DNA from: Topomyia yanbarensis
Lineage: Eukaryota > Arthropoda > Insecta > Diptera > Culicidae
Assembly: GCF_030247195.1 (NCBI RefSeq)
Contig: NC_080671.1
Span: 3,748,501-3,812,500 of the forward strand
Direction: 5' to 3'
DNA length: 64,000 bases
Shown one piece after another: positions 9,421 to 22,276 of the stretch (position 1 is the stretch's first letter; each line of letters opens with the position of its first letter). The position numbers were made by a program, and so were the translations under genes. The notes beneath the pieces are model-generated. The model worked only from the letters and a program-made list of their open reading frames with translations. It made no database searches and was not told the DNA's origin.

Positions 9421-10930
9421 TAGTATGCAATGATCTTTCTAAAGTTTTCATTCTTTTTTGCTTTCACTTTTTCGTTTTTGTTGTCCTTTTCTTGGTGGCG
9501 TCGTTTAAGATTATCTGGTGTTTCTACTTTATTGATGGACCTTAATTAGTTATAAGGAACCTGGAACGTTCAATTGGTTTTGGAATTAAATATTGGATAG
9601 TAAAGTAAGACAAGGTTACATGTGCTTTCAAACCCTTTAAACAGAGAACGACAGACGGAGAATGCGATTTGTGAATGGGAAAGGTAAACATTTCAAAGTT
9701 TTCATTTGCATTGACGTAAATAGTGTGAAGCTATGCTATGTCGATAGCACAAAAACATTCATTTGATTATAATGCAGTCTCTTTCCAGTTATCCTTATAG
9801 CTTGTATATTATTTCGTTCGTAATTGTCGTTCAGGAAATATGGATAAATGAGTGCTATACAAACCCATACTTCGAAAAAGAAATGGTTTAAATTTTCAGG
9901 ATTTGTTGGAAACGCAAGCGGCCAATAAAAGTGTCACTTGACATAATACTGCTCTTGATGGATAGACATACTTGACATTACAAGTCTTAGTTTCCTGCGA
10001 ATGAATATGTTTCTAGTTACATTGGTCATGAAACGGGTACCTTCGGATTCATTTGTTGTTACACATTAATGTGTATGGCAAAAAGGTAGTCAGATCAAAC
10101 GTTTCCGTACACAGTACATCCAACGCTTCTCTACTAATTGTGACTGCCATTGAAACATCAATTGAATTGTACTTAGTATAGAGCAAAAATGGACAACAAT
10201 AAACTATAAGAAACATTGTACTTGTATCCCCCATCGAGAGTGGAGTCTTTGGGAGACTTCTTTTCCCGGAGCTAATTCGTGGATATTTTTAGACTTTGAT
10301 CCGTTATTCTTCATAATAAATCATACCAGTACAATGAATATTTATTTTCAATAACACATCACAAAAAAAGATGTTCTTACTTTTCACATGACATATTTGA
10401 ACATATGATTCATTTAAAATTCCATTCAGATACGAAAAGTTTAAATAACGCAATTTTCATCTTCAAACATCCATATTACCCAGTTATGTTAAATATTTTT
10501 CTAGATAGCCATGAATTTCCTTAATTATAGTGTATACAAAAGCTCTGAATAGAACTGAATTAAATTTCAGTTGATGTAGTTTTCGATTTTTGGTCGCCTG
10601 CCCACCCATAGTTCAACGTTTCGGAAAGATACACCTTTCATCTTGATGGTGTGAACATTTGAAAACAGTTATAGTTTTCTCACAATTCAAACATTTTGCA
10701 AATTTTCTCAGGACTACAAATATTTTATTTGCCAAGTAGAATGTAATATTAAACTTGTTTTCTTCTACACTAAAATGCAAAAAAAACTATTTACAGAGTA
10801 ACGGCAGACAAAAAATAGTATTGTCTTCTCAAACCTCAACAATTACATCGCACACGTGATAGGACATTAATAAATATTTCAGATTATTAGAAAATCTTAT
10901 CACACAACTTAGAAATGGATAGAGAAGCAG
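9421..10930. other. No gene recognised
   Basis: AT-rich DNA with no repeat or coding signal that I can support by eye. Confidence 0.3.
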
Positions 10931-10961
10931 CAAGAAAGATGTGAGTCGTGACAGTTACCAC

Positions 10962-11023
10962 GAACACGAAGGAAGGGAGACAAAGAGAGAAAAGAGCGAG
11001 AGAGAAAGAAGAGAGAAAGTGAA

Positions 11024-11076
<53 letters not shown>

Positions 11077-11080
11077 AGGA
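10962..11080 (+). repeat. (GA)n microsatellite
   Basis: A purine-rich tract of GAGAGAAA words becomes uninterrupted GA at about 11020-11070. It yields an artificial Arg-Glu frame. It is a possible GAGA-factor or triplex-forming site, but no gene is adjacent. Confidence 0.85.
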
Positions 11081-11187
11081 AGTGAGAGTGAGAATAGGGC
11101 GATGTGTGAGAAATGGCAAATGATGTTTAGTGCCGTGACCTTATACTTATAGGTATATTATGCGACATGTTTCTTTCTTTATTGGGT

Positions 11188-12125
11188 AAGGTGGGGCAAA
11201 TCCGACCGTTGGGTAAACCCGACCCCCCTCAGTTACCGAAAATCAGAAGCACTACGCGAACTAATATCAATGGTGTCGTGTAGAGCATCGAAAATAATCA
11301 TAATGGTGACATGACAGCATTTTATTAATCTACATTGAGATGCTCAAACGACAAAAAGTGTGTTTTTAAATCTTTTGATTTTACTTTTGCTCATTATTGC
11401 CTACAGGATATTTCTGATTGTTAAAGTGATTGCATAAAAAATGTAAGTGGATTTAAATTCTTTGATTAAAGTCCTACAAAGTGCGTAGATGAATTTGGTT
11501 CAACCTTTTTCATAACTTTTTTTAATTGCTTCGTAATGAAAAATTACGCGGTGGGGCAAATCCGACCTTGAAATAGTGGGGTAAATCCGACCGCTTTTTT
11601 GCTAAGAAAATGTTTATTTATCAAATTGAAATATATTTTTATTGTCATTTTTTATTATTTTTTATGAAAAATGGTTCATAATTACAAACGAAAGACACAA
11701 AAACGTGATGATTATAGTATTCGTCAAGCAATTGCTGCGATGCAAATGGAAATATCATTACGTGCTATTGCTCGTGATTTTAGCATTCCAAGATTGGCAT
11801 TGAACTCCATTTTCTTCATGTTACAATTCAATAACACAACATTCATTGATTTATCATTAAAAAAAAACCATAAAATTTGGATAATATCTGCACTAAATCA
11901 ACCAAAAACGTAGGGGGTCGGGTTTACCCCACCATTTTTGAAAACAGCAAGAATTAACATTTTCGTAAAACGCTTGTATCTCAAAATATTTCCAGGATCC
12001 GAATTAAATGCTATATATAGAAAGTTGCCCAGGAGTTTCACCTTTAATTTGGTATATAAAACGACTTGATTCGATGTAAAATGAGCATTTTACAGCCAAA
12101 ACCATTTACTAGGTCCTTACCTTAC
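11188..12125 (+). mobile_element. Pogo-like DNA transposon remnant
   Basis: The left end has AGGTGGGGCAAATCCGACC and GGGTAAACCCGACCCCC. The inverse GGGGGTCGGGTTTACCCC appears at about 11914-11931, just after the open frame at 11671-11913. A further TACCTTACCCTACC near 12118 may be the outer end. The left edge is preceded by TA. The frame inside starts like a pogo-type DNA-binding domain. The catalytic part is absent, so this is a deleted, non-autonomous copy. Confidence 0.5.
11671..11913 (+). pseudogene. Truncated pogo/psq-type HTH transposase N terminus
   Basis: The 80-residue frame begins MVHNYKRKTQKRDDYSIRQA and has ISLRAIARDFSIPRLAL at about 31-47. This matches the psq helix-turn-helix at the start of pogo/Tigger-type transposases (usual form NYKRKT...AI...S.R.AA..F.IP). 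After residue 50 the similarity stops and the frame runs into AT-rich sequence. There is no DDE core. Not expected to be functional. Confidence 0.55.
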
Positions 12126-12129
12126 CCTA

Positions 12130-12640
12130 CCCTGAATGTAAATAACGTAACAAGTAATTTTTGCGCCATGACCTGCATAACTTGAATCTTGCGAAAGAAG
12201 CTAAATTTTCGCTAGAAGTTTGGGATTCAAAAATACAGTTGCTCTCGGTGATGCTACTATAATTATATGAGAAATCCTCTATCTCACTACTAGGTCGATT
12301 ACTTGGTGATCTATGAATTAATATACCCTCCAATATCTACCTTACAGTTAAACTCAACTCCTTATTCAAGGGATAAATACATCAACTCTAGAAAAAATTT
12401 CACTATGAGGTCAACTTACACATTGTTTTGTCTTTGAAGAAAATTTACATATTAATTTTTGAGAAATACTTTATATATTATTGAGGTAATTCACAAAACG
12501 TTTTAAGAAATGAATTCCTTGAATCACGTAGATGCGTTTCCATACCCCGATATTCAAAATCGGTTTAGTTTAGCCCCTAGAACACCAGTAAAGCAATACT
12601 CTGTTTGTAACAGTCTCATTTTTAGATAGTGAAAATTGGT
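12130..12640. other. No gene recognised
   Basis: No coding or repeat signal that I can support between the pogo-like remnant and the next repeat. Confidence 0.3.
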
Positions 12641-12930
12641 AAGCGAGGAATAAAAATACAAAATGTTTAATATCTTCGCCGCTCGTGAACGGATTTTGAC
12701 AATCTATAGCTTGTTAGAAAGGTATTTTCATATGTTCGGAAGTTATTCGCTTAAAACGCGTTTTGGTTTGACAAAATCCCTCCGGGCCTCAGAAACACTT
12801 TTCAAAGTTTGAGCGAATCCTATACATTTCTTTTGTAAGAAATGTAAAAATAGTCAACTTCAACTTGACCCATTTTTTCTTCGTTCATTGAAAAACCTGC
12901 ACACCTCTCATTTTGAAGATGTACCATCAT
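12641..12930 (+). repeat. Edges of two dispersed repeats
   Basis: CCCTCCGGGCCTC at about 12778 echoes the block at 7440 in the 335-bp array. At 12851-12930 the TTCAACTTGACCCATTTTTT repeat of 5129-5215 recurs. The two families abut here. Confidence 0.45.
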
Positions 12931-12999
12931 ACCTACTGTTTGATTTTAACATTTGCTCTTCACAACATCTCCGTACGAGATGCCGCCAACAAGCTGGAA

Positions 13000-13095
13000 G
13001 TCAAAAACAGTCCAGGGTGCGGTTCGACTTCTTCTCATCAGAATCCGACACTAACTTATTGTCGGAATAGATTAGCGCCGGCTTGACGATCAACA
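13000..13095. repeat. Segment shared, inverted, with 35.1 kb
   Basis: The stretch around CAGAATCCGACACTAACTTA, flanked by GTTCGACTTC and GCGCCGG, reappears in the opposite orientation at about 35105-35180. It is short, non-coding and of unknown family. Confidence 0.5.
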
Positions 13096-16000
13096 ATGAT
13101 TTTCCAGCTCAAAAAAAAAATTTCGAGAAAAACACGGTTAAAATTTTTAATGCATTTAGGATTTACATAAGAGACGTTGCGTTAAAAGTGAATATTGGAA
13201 TATTGATATATATTCGTCACCTTTAATGTTCATTTTGTTCATTTTTAAGACCCTAAAGCACATTTTAGGCCAATAAAAATGATATTTTTTAATGCTACGT
13301 TGATGGTGGTTTAAACCGAATAAAATTCTTGAATTCATAATTTTCTCATTCTTTAACCTTGAATATATTGTCCTCTTATACAGGTTGTACAATCCAAAAC
13401 CCACTTCGATTATGAAAACTCCATAACCCTTAAATCGCCTCATTAGATTGAAAATATCATATCACGCGAAAATCAGCCTACTCTCGGTTACCCTGTCCTG
13501 CGGCCTACTACGATCATATCAGCATCATCCACAAAAAGCGCTACATTCGTGCATTGTCGCCGATCATCATCATTCCTTGGGCCATAGTCGCGTATCACAG
13601 GCTCGTATCACGAACCGCTGCTCGTTATCTGCCATTCTGCCACGGTATCGAGTGCTTTGCATGCTGGATCAAGCCGGGGCACGATTTTTATGTATACAGC
13701 TTACTATTCGAAAAATGCAACGAGATCGGAGATCGAATGTTGGCTCATTATCAGAATTTCATCATTAAAAGATAACCGTGAAAGGGTTCGCTTGGTAAAT
13801 GCTGTGTAATTTGGTATTTGTAAAACAAAGAAGATGATAACAGTCGCTTCGTGTCGGTTAATAAGCCTCGCTTTTGGCACATTAGCGCAGTAGTTATCTG
13901 AACTAAATTCAAATGAAGTAATTTACGACTATACATATTCGGTCACCCCATACAGGTGAAAGAGAGACAGATGCCGTATACGATCCCCGATGATTGCTAA
14001 ACTTAACCCTTTATTTTGAATCGAAAAAGTCAACGACCCAGCTAGCAGACATGCAAATGTCCGATAATCGGCATCGCCCGAACATTATAAACGGGAGTGT
14101 TTCAATAATGATCGTATTAGGTCCGATATTTTCACTGTCTGGCGCGTGTGAGCTAAGCATTGGCTCGTCGTACGTACGTTGGGTGCTGCTATGTACTGTT
14201 TATTTGCATACAAATTTCACGGACTACTGGGGTTCGGACGATGGTGGATTGTACGCGATACGCAGTGTATTAATGAAGAGTACATGTAGTGTAGACATCG
14301 CCTACTGTACAATTGAAACGGTAACGCTACTCGTGTAAGGCTTCGACTTGCTACAGTTTCACTGCGAGAGTTGGTGGATTGATAGCAGTGCTTACTTGTT
14401 TTCAACTAATGACTTTGATATCTTGCTTTATGATGCCAGAATCCTTCAATGCACGGGAAATTATTAATACAAAGAATCCTCATGAATGAAAAACATCCAA
14501 GATCCACATTCAACGAATTTCGTCCATTCGAGTCCAAACTTCAGACGTACCGCCCGGTCTGATGAATAGATTAACAATTTTTAAGATAATTAAACTCGTC
14601 CGTTGATCGTCACGCTTATACGTACGGCTAATCACCTTATACCGAAACACATACCACGATTTATGGGCGGGATGGAGCCTGGAATTAATCAAATGAAGAC
14701 ATCGACCAGACTTCATCAATCTCGATGCTGCTGTTTTGAATATGACGGGAAATTGTGTTTTGTTATATACTCATCTTCGGAAACTCATTAGAAGGGGTAT
14801 TCAAATTTTTTTGTAAACTCCGATACAAAAAATGAACTCACTATTAAATAAATTCAACGCCGGGTTGTCACTATTGTACTCACACGGTCGATAATTATAC
14901 GTTCGACGACGGCAAACTTCTGAATGACCATTTTTTTATAATGAACGAACGACGGAGCGTAGTAGGCCAGCCCAAACTCGCAGAAAGAATGACTTTGTCA
15001 TCATAATTTGCCTGTCATGAAACATTGCTTTCCCCTATATGTACAATCATACTGGAGTGACAACATAAGATTCTTATCAAAAATAACAGTGGGAAGGCTA
15101 TCATTAGGCATCCGTTTCTTTAGTTTCATCATCTGACGTTGCGCTGTGGAGGGCATGCAAAGCAAATCATACGTGTAGTAAAAATATTTTTATACCGACC
15201 GTGTCGGACAAATCAAAACATTTCAGAATATAAACAAGTATTCCTCGATCCAAAGAAGCCGCATATCCGGTGTAATGATTACCAGGTATGGCAACGCTTA
15301 ATTTTTAGATGAATATAAATGATATTTAAACATTTCACATCCCTGTGCGGTAGACATCTAAGCAAACCCAATTTAAAAAAAAATCTTGTTTTCATGGAAT
15401 TTAAATTCAAAATAACAACACTCGCCTGCTAATCACCGGTCACTCATCACAGCAGCAACGTAAATTGGATGATCTTCCCTTCGCCGCTGCAAACAGGTTC
15501 AATTTTAATTGCACGGCGAGCAATATAGTAGGCTTTAACACACTGAAATGATATGCGCTGCAAATGCCAGATAATTCACAAAGTTTGTTTATTGCAGTTT
15601 GAACGGCCAAGTGCTGAGAAGAGAACGCCTTGCGGGAGCTCGTGTGCTGCTATAATTCGTTTTCTTCGCAGCAGATCGCGTTACCAATGGGGTAATAATG
15701 GTCAATTAATGATCACCGAACGCAGCGATCGCGTTAAGTGCAATTGTCACTCAGTCGGCGTAAGAGAGGGGAAAATGCTACCGAAACCTTTTGCAAACAG
15801 CGAATGCGAAAAAAAAGTGTAGGATCGCGTGCTAATAACGTTCTGCATCCTGGTGGCGAAACGGCTTCGCAGTAAATGGTGCGTTTCATGCTTCTCTTCA
15901 CGATCATTGCCCGATCGAGTTCGGCAAGGTTGGGAACAGATCGCACACTGACACTCTGGTAGCGGTCAAGATAAATTGATTTGAAAAGGTGTTGGTTTAG

Positions 16001-17220
16001 CAGGAAGCAAAAAACAATGTCATAAACGCACGGTAATTCAGCATTTCTTAATTTTGACCAAATCAGTACTAATCCAATGATAAGAATAAAATATTTCCAT
16101 TTGATAGACACCTTTCAAATATATTACCTTGACGGTAGGCATTATCGAATATAATTTTGTAAGCCCTCGCCCATGCTTAAACCCTCAAGCGACCACAAGA
16201 CCACCATTTCTTCTTAAGGTATCAGGAAGAGATATAACGCTCTCAGTGGGACTTCGAAGTCTTTGGAGACTGCGGTTAGCACAATTATTAGTATTAAATT
16301 CGATACTGTACCAAATAATTGGAGAATTTAACCGGATATCATACCCTCCAAAAGAGAAATGTGATGCGTCGTAACTCCTCCCGGTACCATATGAATAAGA
16401 ATGCGGTAGACGGCAGTTGCACCTGAAGATGCAGTGACTGATAATGTCTTCTATATATATATTTCGAAAGACTCACCGACCGAACAGCTGGGTAAGCTGT
16501 AAGGAAACAGGAAACTAATTAAAGATATTTACCAACATTGCTTCGGCTCGATCGTTGGCTCACCCGAACGTTTCTTCTCGGCCTTTGCATGCAAATATTC
16601 GGTCCCAAACCCGAAACAATTCACCCCGTACCGAAACGCTGAAGATCACGCGCTTAAGATAAAAGCTATTGTGCCAGGTCTGGGTGCTGGTGGGAAAATT
16701 GCTTGTTTATGTTTGGTTCAGAAAATGTGCTATCATTTAACACTCCGAGCGTAAGTTAAGCTCGGAAGTCATTACACCTGAATATTGTATTGTTCTGAAT
16801 ATGTATTTTGAATAAAAGTTGGTTGGTCTATTTGCTAGTATGCTCGGAGCTTTCGGAATAAGTGTTTCTGGAAAATTTGATTGAAAGCTATTTGACCGAA
16901 AGCCGTTTACCGAATGTTTCTTAATGGTGCGTGCGATTAGGCCGACCTCTATTTGGTCGAATGCAATTTATTTGAATTAAAACGTTGTTTTTTGACAGTT
17001 TGTCCAGACTATAGGTGCGTGCTCAGGAATAAGAATGGAATTTTAGGATGTTTAATAAGTCCAGAAGAATCATTTGTACCAGTTAAAAAAAAAAACTATT
17101 GGAAGAATATTAGCAGGGTCAGGTGATTTGCAGGGCTCGAAAGAGTTGGTAGTCCATTTAATTAGAGATTTCAGTCCAGTTTCTGTAGCATCACCAAGAC
17201 GTCCGCCTACTAGGACAGAG
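13096..17220. other. Longest stretch without recognised elements
   Basis: Over 4 kb with no frame carrying family motifs and no repeat shared with the rest of the window that I could see. GC rises locally (13.5-14.4 kb and 15.4-16.0 kb). This is the likeliest place for unique host sequence, possibly intronic or intergenic. Confidence 0.3.
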
Positions 17221-17336
17221 TTCATTACAATCTAAACCTACAAAATCCTTTTCTGTCGTAACCGACGCAGGAAAGTAGGCCCAATTGTGCTGAGTATTTG
17301 ATAAGCTCGGAATAGTTACCAATTATTTTCACTGTA

Positions 17337-17805
17337 TTGAATATGCACCTAAATTCCTTTCCAAGTGAGGCAGATTCTCGTTCGACTAAGGAATATAGTA
17401 GTCCATTCAAGACCCATGAGGAATCTACACCTTTAATTGATTTAATGCTTCCACCGTGTTCAGCCAAATCTGTGTTTTCTACACGCGTGATAGTGTTGAT
17501 TAATGGCAAGGTATCTCCGACAACAGACAGCCCCTCCGGATTGATGGAGATCTATTTGAATATTTATCCGATGGCAAAATAATGCCGATAAATCTCCTTT
17601 TCGATATAAATTATATTCATCTAAAACAACAAGCCCCTGGAACCCCATACAGCCCATTTAACATCATCGATATATCGCATAAACTAACTTAACAACACTC
17701 GGCCGTCTACGAAGAAGCATCTTGTCTACGTACCTGCTTGGGAAATAGAGGTTGATGGTGTAGTCTCCAACAGGGGCCTTAATTGCGAAATATGGGGTTG
17801 GCTCC
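17337..17805 (+). pseudogene. Jockey-type gag, 5' part (split by insertion)
   Basis: Reading across frames, the plus strand gives VLINGKVSPTTDSPSG near 17495-17545 and KKHLVYVPAWEIEVDGVV near 17714-17767. Both blocks are closely matched, in order, by the minus-strand copy at 61310-62170. These motifs belong to the gag of Jockey-like LINEs, an RNA-binding protein that packages the element. Stops and frameshifts break it. The reading is interrupted at GGTTGGCTCC (17796-17805) and resumes at 22853. Confidence 0.6.
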
Positions 17806-18715
17806 AGACATGATGCACGCGCGCTATAATTTTTTGCGCGCGATATTTTTACTCTCATGCTCACAAGAATGGCCCAGCGCATGCTATGTGCTTTTTCTTT
17901 TCTCATGAGAATACGCCCCGCATATGCACCCTCGCAAAATAATCTGATGTGTCGCATTTTTCACGTTCTCATCGCATTAGGCCAAGCGGGAGTTTCATGT
18001 ATTCCCATCGCATCTCTAGCGCGGCGCGCTCGTCTCATGCGATTTTGATGTGAAATGTAGATGAACACCAGCTTTGTACTGGTGTGGTTTAACAAACTAA
18101 TTTCCATAACGTGTTTTCAATTTGAAAATTTCAATATCTGCCAATGTTCGGGTTGGCACCTGGTTAATTTTCTGGCGATGCTAGAAAACCACGCGTCGTT
18201 TCTCTTACATGGCACCCGGTTTGTTTTGGATTTTCATTCATCGGTACACGAACCTCGTTTAGTTCGGAAAGTAGAGTTGTCAAAAGAAAATCGTTGTAAT
18301 TGGTCAATTTTTATGCGCAAAATACGGAAAAATCTAAAGGTGACATTTTTCATTTCTTTAAAAATCTCTAAAGGTTGAAACAGTGGATCGGCCAGCAAGT
18401 TCTCTTGTGACCTTGGAAAAAATATCATGTTAATCCAAAGATGATGAAAATTTACTTGCTAGGGATGGGCATACTACAGAAATCTAAAAAAAACTTCTAT
18501 GCTAAAAAGAGTAATGTTCAACGTTCACATCCAGACTACGGGTTCGTAAAATATTTTTCTGAGCCCCCGGTAAGGTAAGGTTGACGATATTGGAACAAAA
18601 GTTTTTATATTCTGTTGCATTTTTTTAATAATAATTATTTTTTACAAACTGGCGAACAATTTTATGAAAAGTTTTATTTTATTTATTTATTTATTGAAAG
18701 GCTTTAACCCAATGA

Positions 18716-19948
18716 TCATTCGCCTTTGAAATAATAATAACATAACATTATAATTTTAATATTGTTCATGGTTCGTAGCACAAGTGACACCTTTACAGCT
18801 GGTCGAGTAATCCCGCGTCCTTCTCGGGCGGTGTCGTTTGCAAGGATCTCTCTATTGGAGAGCGGTAGGTCGGCTAACTCTGGACAGTTCACTAGAAAGT
18901 GTTCCACGGTGGTTCGGGTACCACATGTAACGCGTGTTGGTGGGGGAACACGCGATACGGCGTGAGCATGAGAGACGTTCGTATACCCTAATCTGAGCCG
19001 CGACAGTACTCGTTGTTCCCTCCTATCAGTCCGGTCTGTCCAGCGGTCGGGTGAGCCTTTGATTCGCTGAAGGTGTCCTGTGCTGCCACGCTAGTGGCAT
19101 ACGAAGGCTTCGTTAATCCCTGACCTCAGCTGGCCCAAAATATCAGCGGTCGGGACGAGTCGAGTGAGACGTCGGCTAGTGTGCCTTCTCCTGGCCGCCA
19201 GACGATCAGCCTTTTCATTACCGTCGATGCTGCAGTGATCGGGGACCCAACAAATTGTGGTGAGTGGGTCATACTCGGCCTCGATGGCCTGGATGAAGGG
19301 GTGGCGGGATTTCCCCGACTCGAGGGCGGATATGACCGCCAGAGAGTCAGACAGTACAACGACGGGTCTATCTTCCGGTTTCTGTACCAAGGCAAGCGCG
19401 ATGGCCGACGCTTCGACAGAAAACACCGAGCATAGCGGTGGGCGAAAGAAGAGTCCTTCCCCTATTACGCTCACTCCTATTCCAACCTCATCACCGCTCT
19501 TGGAACCATCGCTGAATATCCGCACGTGATTTTTATACTTTGTAGCCATCAGTCGGTTATATTTGGCCCTTGCCTCACTACTGGCAGCGCCGGCGCTCAG
19601 CTCTATTGACAAGCTTGTGTCAAGATTGGGTCCGCGGTCGTGCCAGGCCCGGTCACGCACTCGGTGTAGACGGGCGGTTGGTGGCAGGTCGGCGTCTGTA
19701 TATTCGCGATAAATCTCGCTGACCGTCCGTAACAGAATGTCATTTCCGGCTGACCGCTCCAAAAATCCCAGTACTCTTCTGGCGATGGTGAGTGCAGCTG
19801 CCCAACGAAGGGGTAGGGTCCTGGCCTCCACGCAGGCCGCTTCAGCAGGCGTCCTGGGGAGCAAGCCAGAAGCAGCGCTGATTGGCCCGTGATATAGAGG
19901 GCTTAAAATGTTGATAAAGCCTGCCATATTACAGGACGTCAGCTCCAC
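18716..19948 (-). pseudogene. RNase H domain and C-terminal tail of I-clade ORF2
   Basis: The 285-residue frame at 19091-19948 contains all four RNase H acidic residues: SDGSKSG (Asp), FSVEASAIAL (Glu), VVLSDSLAVI (Asp) and NEKADRLA (Asp), with the histidine region VPDHCSIDGNEK. It removes RNA from the RNA-DNA hybrid made during retrotransposition. Downstream, after frameshifts, LRLGYTNVSHAHAV and VEHFLVNCPEL give the usual tail with a degenerate Cys/His motif. Usual position after the RT. Broken between 18908 and 19090, so the ORF2 copy is dead even though the RNase H core is intact. Confidence 0.75.
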
Positions 19949-20895
19949 ACCGTAAAATATCTTGCTGTGGATGAGTGCCTGGGTGTCCTTCCCGTCGCGA
20001 CCAGCACGATGTCATCAGCGTACACGAACACGTAGATCCCCGCCGGTAGGTTGGCGAATAAGGAGTTCATGGATACTAGGAACAGTGTGACGGCGAGGAC
20101 TGATCCCTGGGGAACCCCGTTGTCCTTCGGAAAGACGTCGGATTGGGCACCTCCGATTCCCACCCGAAAAGTGCGGTTAGATAGGTAGTCGCTCAAGAAG
20201 TGGCCCATGTTTCCAGTGATTCTCCAGTTGGCAGTACTTCGTGACGCCACACGGTATTATAAGCCTTCGCCACTTCGAGTACGGCGATATCGGCGTGCAG
20301 GCCATCAGTTACGGATTGACGCACCACCTCTCCAAAGCTGGCGAGATAGACACCTGTTCCTGCTCCACGTCGGAACGCAAACTGCCGTTGATACAGGAGT
20401 TTACGCTCCTCCAGTAGGTCCATCTGTTAACCATTCGCTCCATCGTCTTAGCAAGGCAGGGGAGCAGGCTGATTGGGCGGAAGTCATCCGACGTTCTGGT
20501 CCCCTGGCATCGCTTTGGGACAGGAATTACTAGAGCTTCCTTCCATGAGGCGGGCATCGGTTCACCATTCCAAATGCGGTTAATGCTGTCTAATATCGCC
20601 CGCTTGGCTACCGGCGGGGAATGTTGCAGTAGGGGATAGCCAACATCGTCCAGTCCGGCAGACTTACCTTGTACCGATTCCAATGCCGCACGCAGTTTAC
20701 TTCCGGTGAAAGGCCGGTTGTACACTTGCCCTGAATCGGGTTCGAAGAGGACGAGGCTACTCTCAGCCCTTTGCTTGATGCGTAGGAACGCAGGTGGGAG
20801 AGCGGCGTCTGCAGACAAGGAGGCGAAGTGCCTGCCTAGCTCGTTACCGATAGTCGTGGGATCGAGCGTCGTGCACCCGTTAACGGTAATTGCGT
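19939..20895 (-). pseudogene. Reverse transcriptase domain of I-clade ORF2
   Basis: Pieces in three frames carry the RT motifs in order: FRPISLLPCLAKTMERMVN (20420-20480), AFRRGAGTGVYLASF and then LEVAKAYNTVW (20250-20370), GVPQGSVL and FVYADDIVLVATG (about 20000-20130). The YADD box is intact, but the motif A aspartate is Glu (LEVAKAYN instead of the usual DVAKAYN). The N-terminal reading VNGCTTLDPTTIGNELGRHF extends upstream to about 20895 and then stops at the element's truncated 5' end. Two frameshifts separate the pieces. Confidence 0.75.
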
Positions 20896-20959
20896 AGCCA
20901 CTGTGTCGCCGCTTTCCGGGATTTTGGGATTTTCGCCCTCATTACACATCCACTCCCGC

Positions 20960-22270
20960 ATGACAAAATGAGTTACCAAGCAGATAACATTGAACTAATG
21001 CTGATTAGGCTAATTAAGCATGATATTTTTTTTTTATTTCAAGTGTTTCACCGTCGACACAAAGCTCATCAAGTTCGTGGCTGGCAAGCAAAGTGTAGTA
21101 AGAATGTAATAGACATTTCCACAATCATGTTGAAAATAATCAGCCACCGAGACATAGTTTAGAGAAATGAGAAAGGCGCAATTGCACCGTTAGGTGGATT
21201 AAAACAGATTTTTTTTATAAAATATGCGGTTGGGGTAAGTCGTCGGTGATACACACGGGGCCAGTTAGCGATGCTGCTTACAGTGAAAAAAAAATTGTAA
21301 TCAAATATTTTTATTTCTAGAACTCACTCCAAAGCAAGAGATTCTTTTTCTTGTGTATCTCGTCAATGCAGGGGGCATTCACTTAAGCTAATCGTCTGAA
21401 GAATTTGATTATGAATATGCAGCACCCGTCGAAGTCGAAATATCGAGGTATTGAGACTAAAATGTAGCGGCAAATGTCGGTAAATATTCATTATTAATAA
21501 CCCTGAAAAAGGCAAGCAAAAATTGTGACTTCAAGAATCATCGCTCCTAAGACCCAAAGCAAGCAAAAGCCTTTGATTTGTTATTTTATCAGTGAGAGAA
21601 TCAAAAGCCTGAAAACGCTCGATCATTTGTATTTCAAATTACAAGTTCATTGAAACCCCTTGCCTTTTTGAGGGTTGAACATGCATTAAGCACGTTTCAT
21701 TAGGACCCCCGAAGTAATTGAACTTCAATTTGATTCTTTATTTACAAACTGAAAATATTCAATCTAGAAGACAACCGACGGACCGAACATGTCCTTAAAG
21801 TTTTAATTTTTATTCTAATTTACGAAATTGGAATGGAAATAAACACCGAAAAAAGTTGGAAAAAGTGAATCCATTGATGTCTAGGAACCAGTGGACCGAT
21901 TGTCTGATCGGGCAAGGTGGAGACACAAATAACTCGGATAAAATTGACAATTCATTGCTTCATGACATCACGAAGGGTTCCTACATTTCACTACATGTAG
22001 GACGTACTGTGACTCGAGCCTCTAAACAGGACACTGCGCTGCGAAATGCTTAAATTCAAGTTCTGACGTTCTTAAATTTAACTGTTCTTGCTTAACGATA
22101 ATTCACAATGAAATTTGCTTTTTTCTAGCTACATCTTTGTGGTACAATTCAGACAATATAATTGTTATTAATTGTTTACACAATTGTATTTTATATACTA
22201 GATATATGATGTCATGTAAGAAAGGTCACTCCCCCGCGTTCCACAAAGATTATGTTTTGTAAGACTGTTC
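20960..22270. other. Interior of the 5-kb transposon; no gene
   Basis: AT-rich DNA. GAGAAAGGCGCAATTGCACC at 21170-21189, followed by GTTAGGTGGATTAAAAC, looks like the edge of a common mosquito repeat. Nothing else can be supported. Confidence 0.35.
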
Positions 22271-22276
22271 CTTTAA

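Larger units (their letters stand above)
18668..20900 (-). mobile_element. 5'-truncated I-clade non-LTR retrotransposon
   Basis: Minus-strand element with reverse transcriptase, then RNase H, then a short Cys/His tail, then a 3' end made of repeated AAAT (plus strand 18674-18697). The order RT-RNase H-tail and the SDGSKSGDEVG and YADDIVLV motifs fit the I group. The endonuclease and gag are missing, so the copy is 5'-truncated at about 20900. I could not find a clear target duplication. Confidence 0.75.

Noticed and set aside
10941..11123. Arg-Glu repeat frame
   Set aside because: Translation of a (GA)n microsatellite.
13448..13768. 106-aa plus-strand frame
   Set aside because: No motif, no homologous copy in the window, and overlapped by another frame of similar quality; cannot be supported as a gene.
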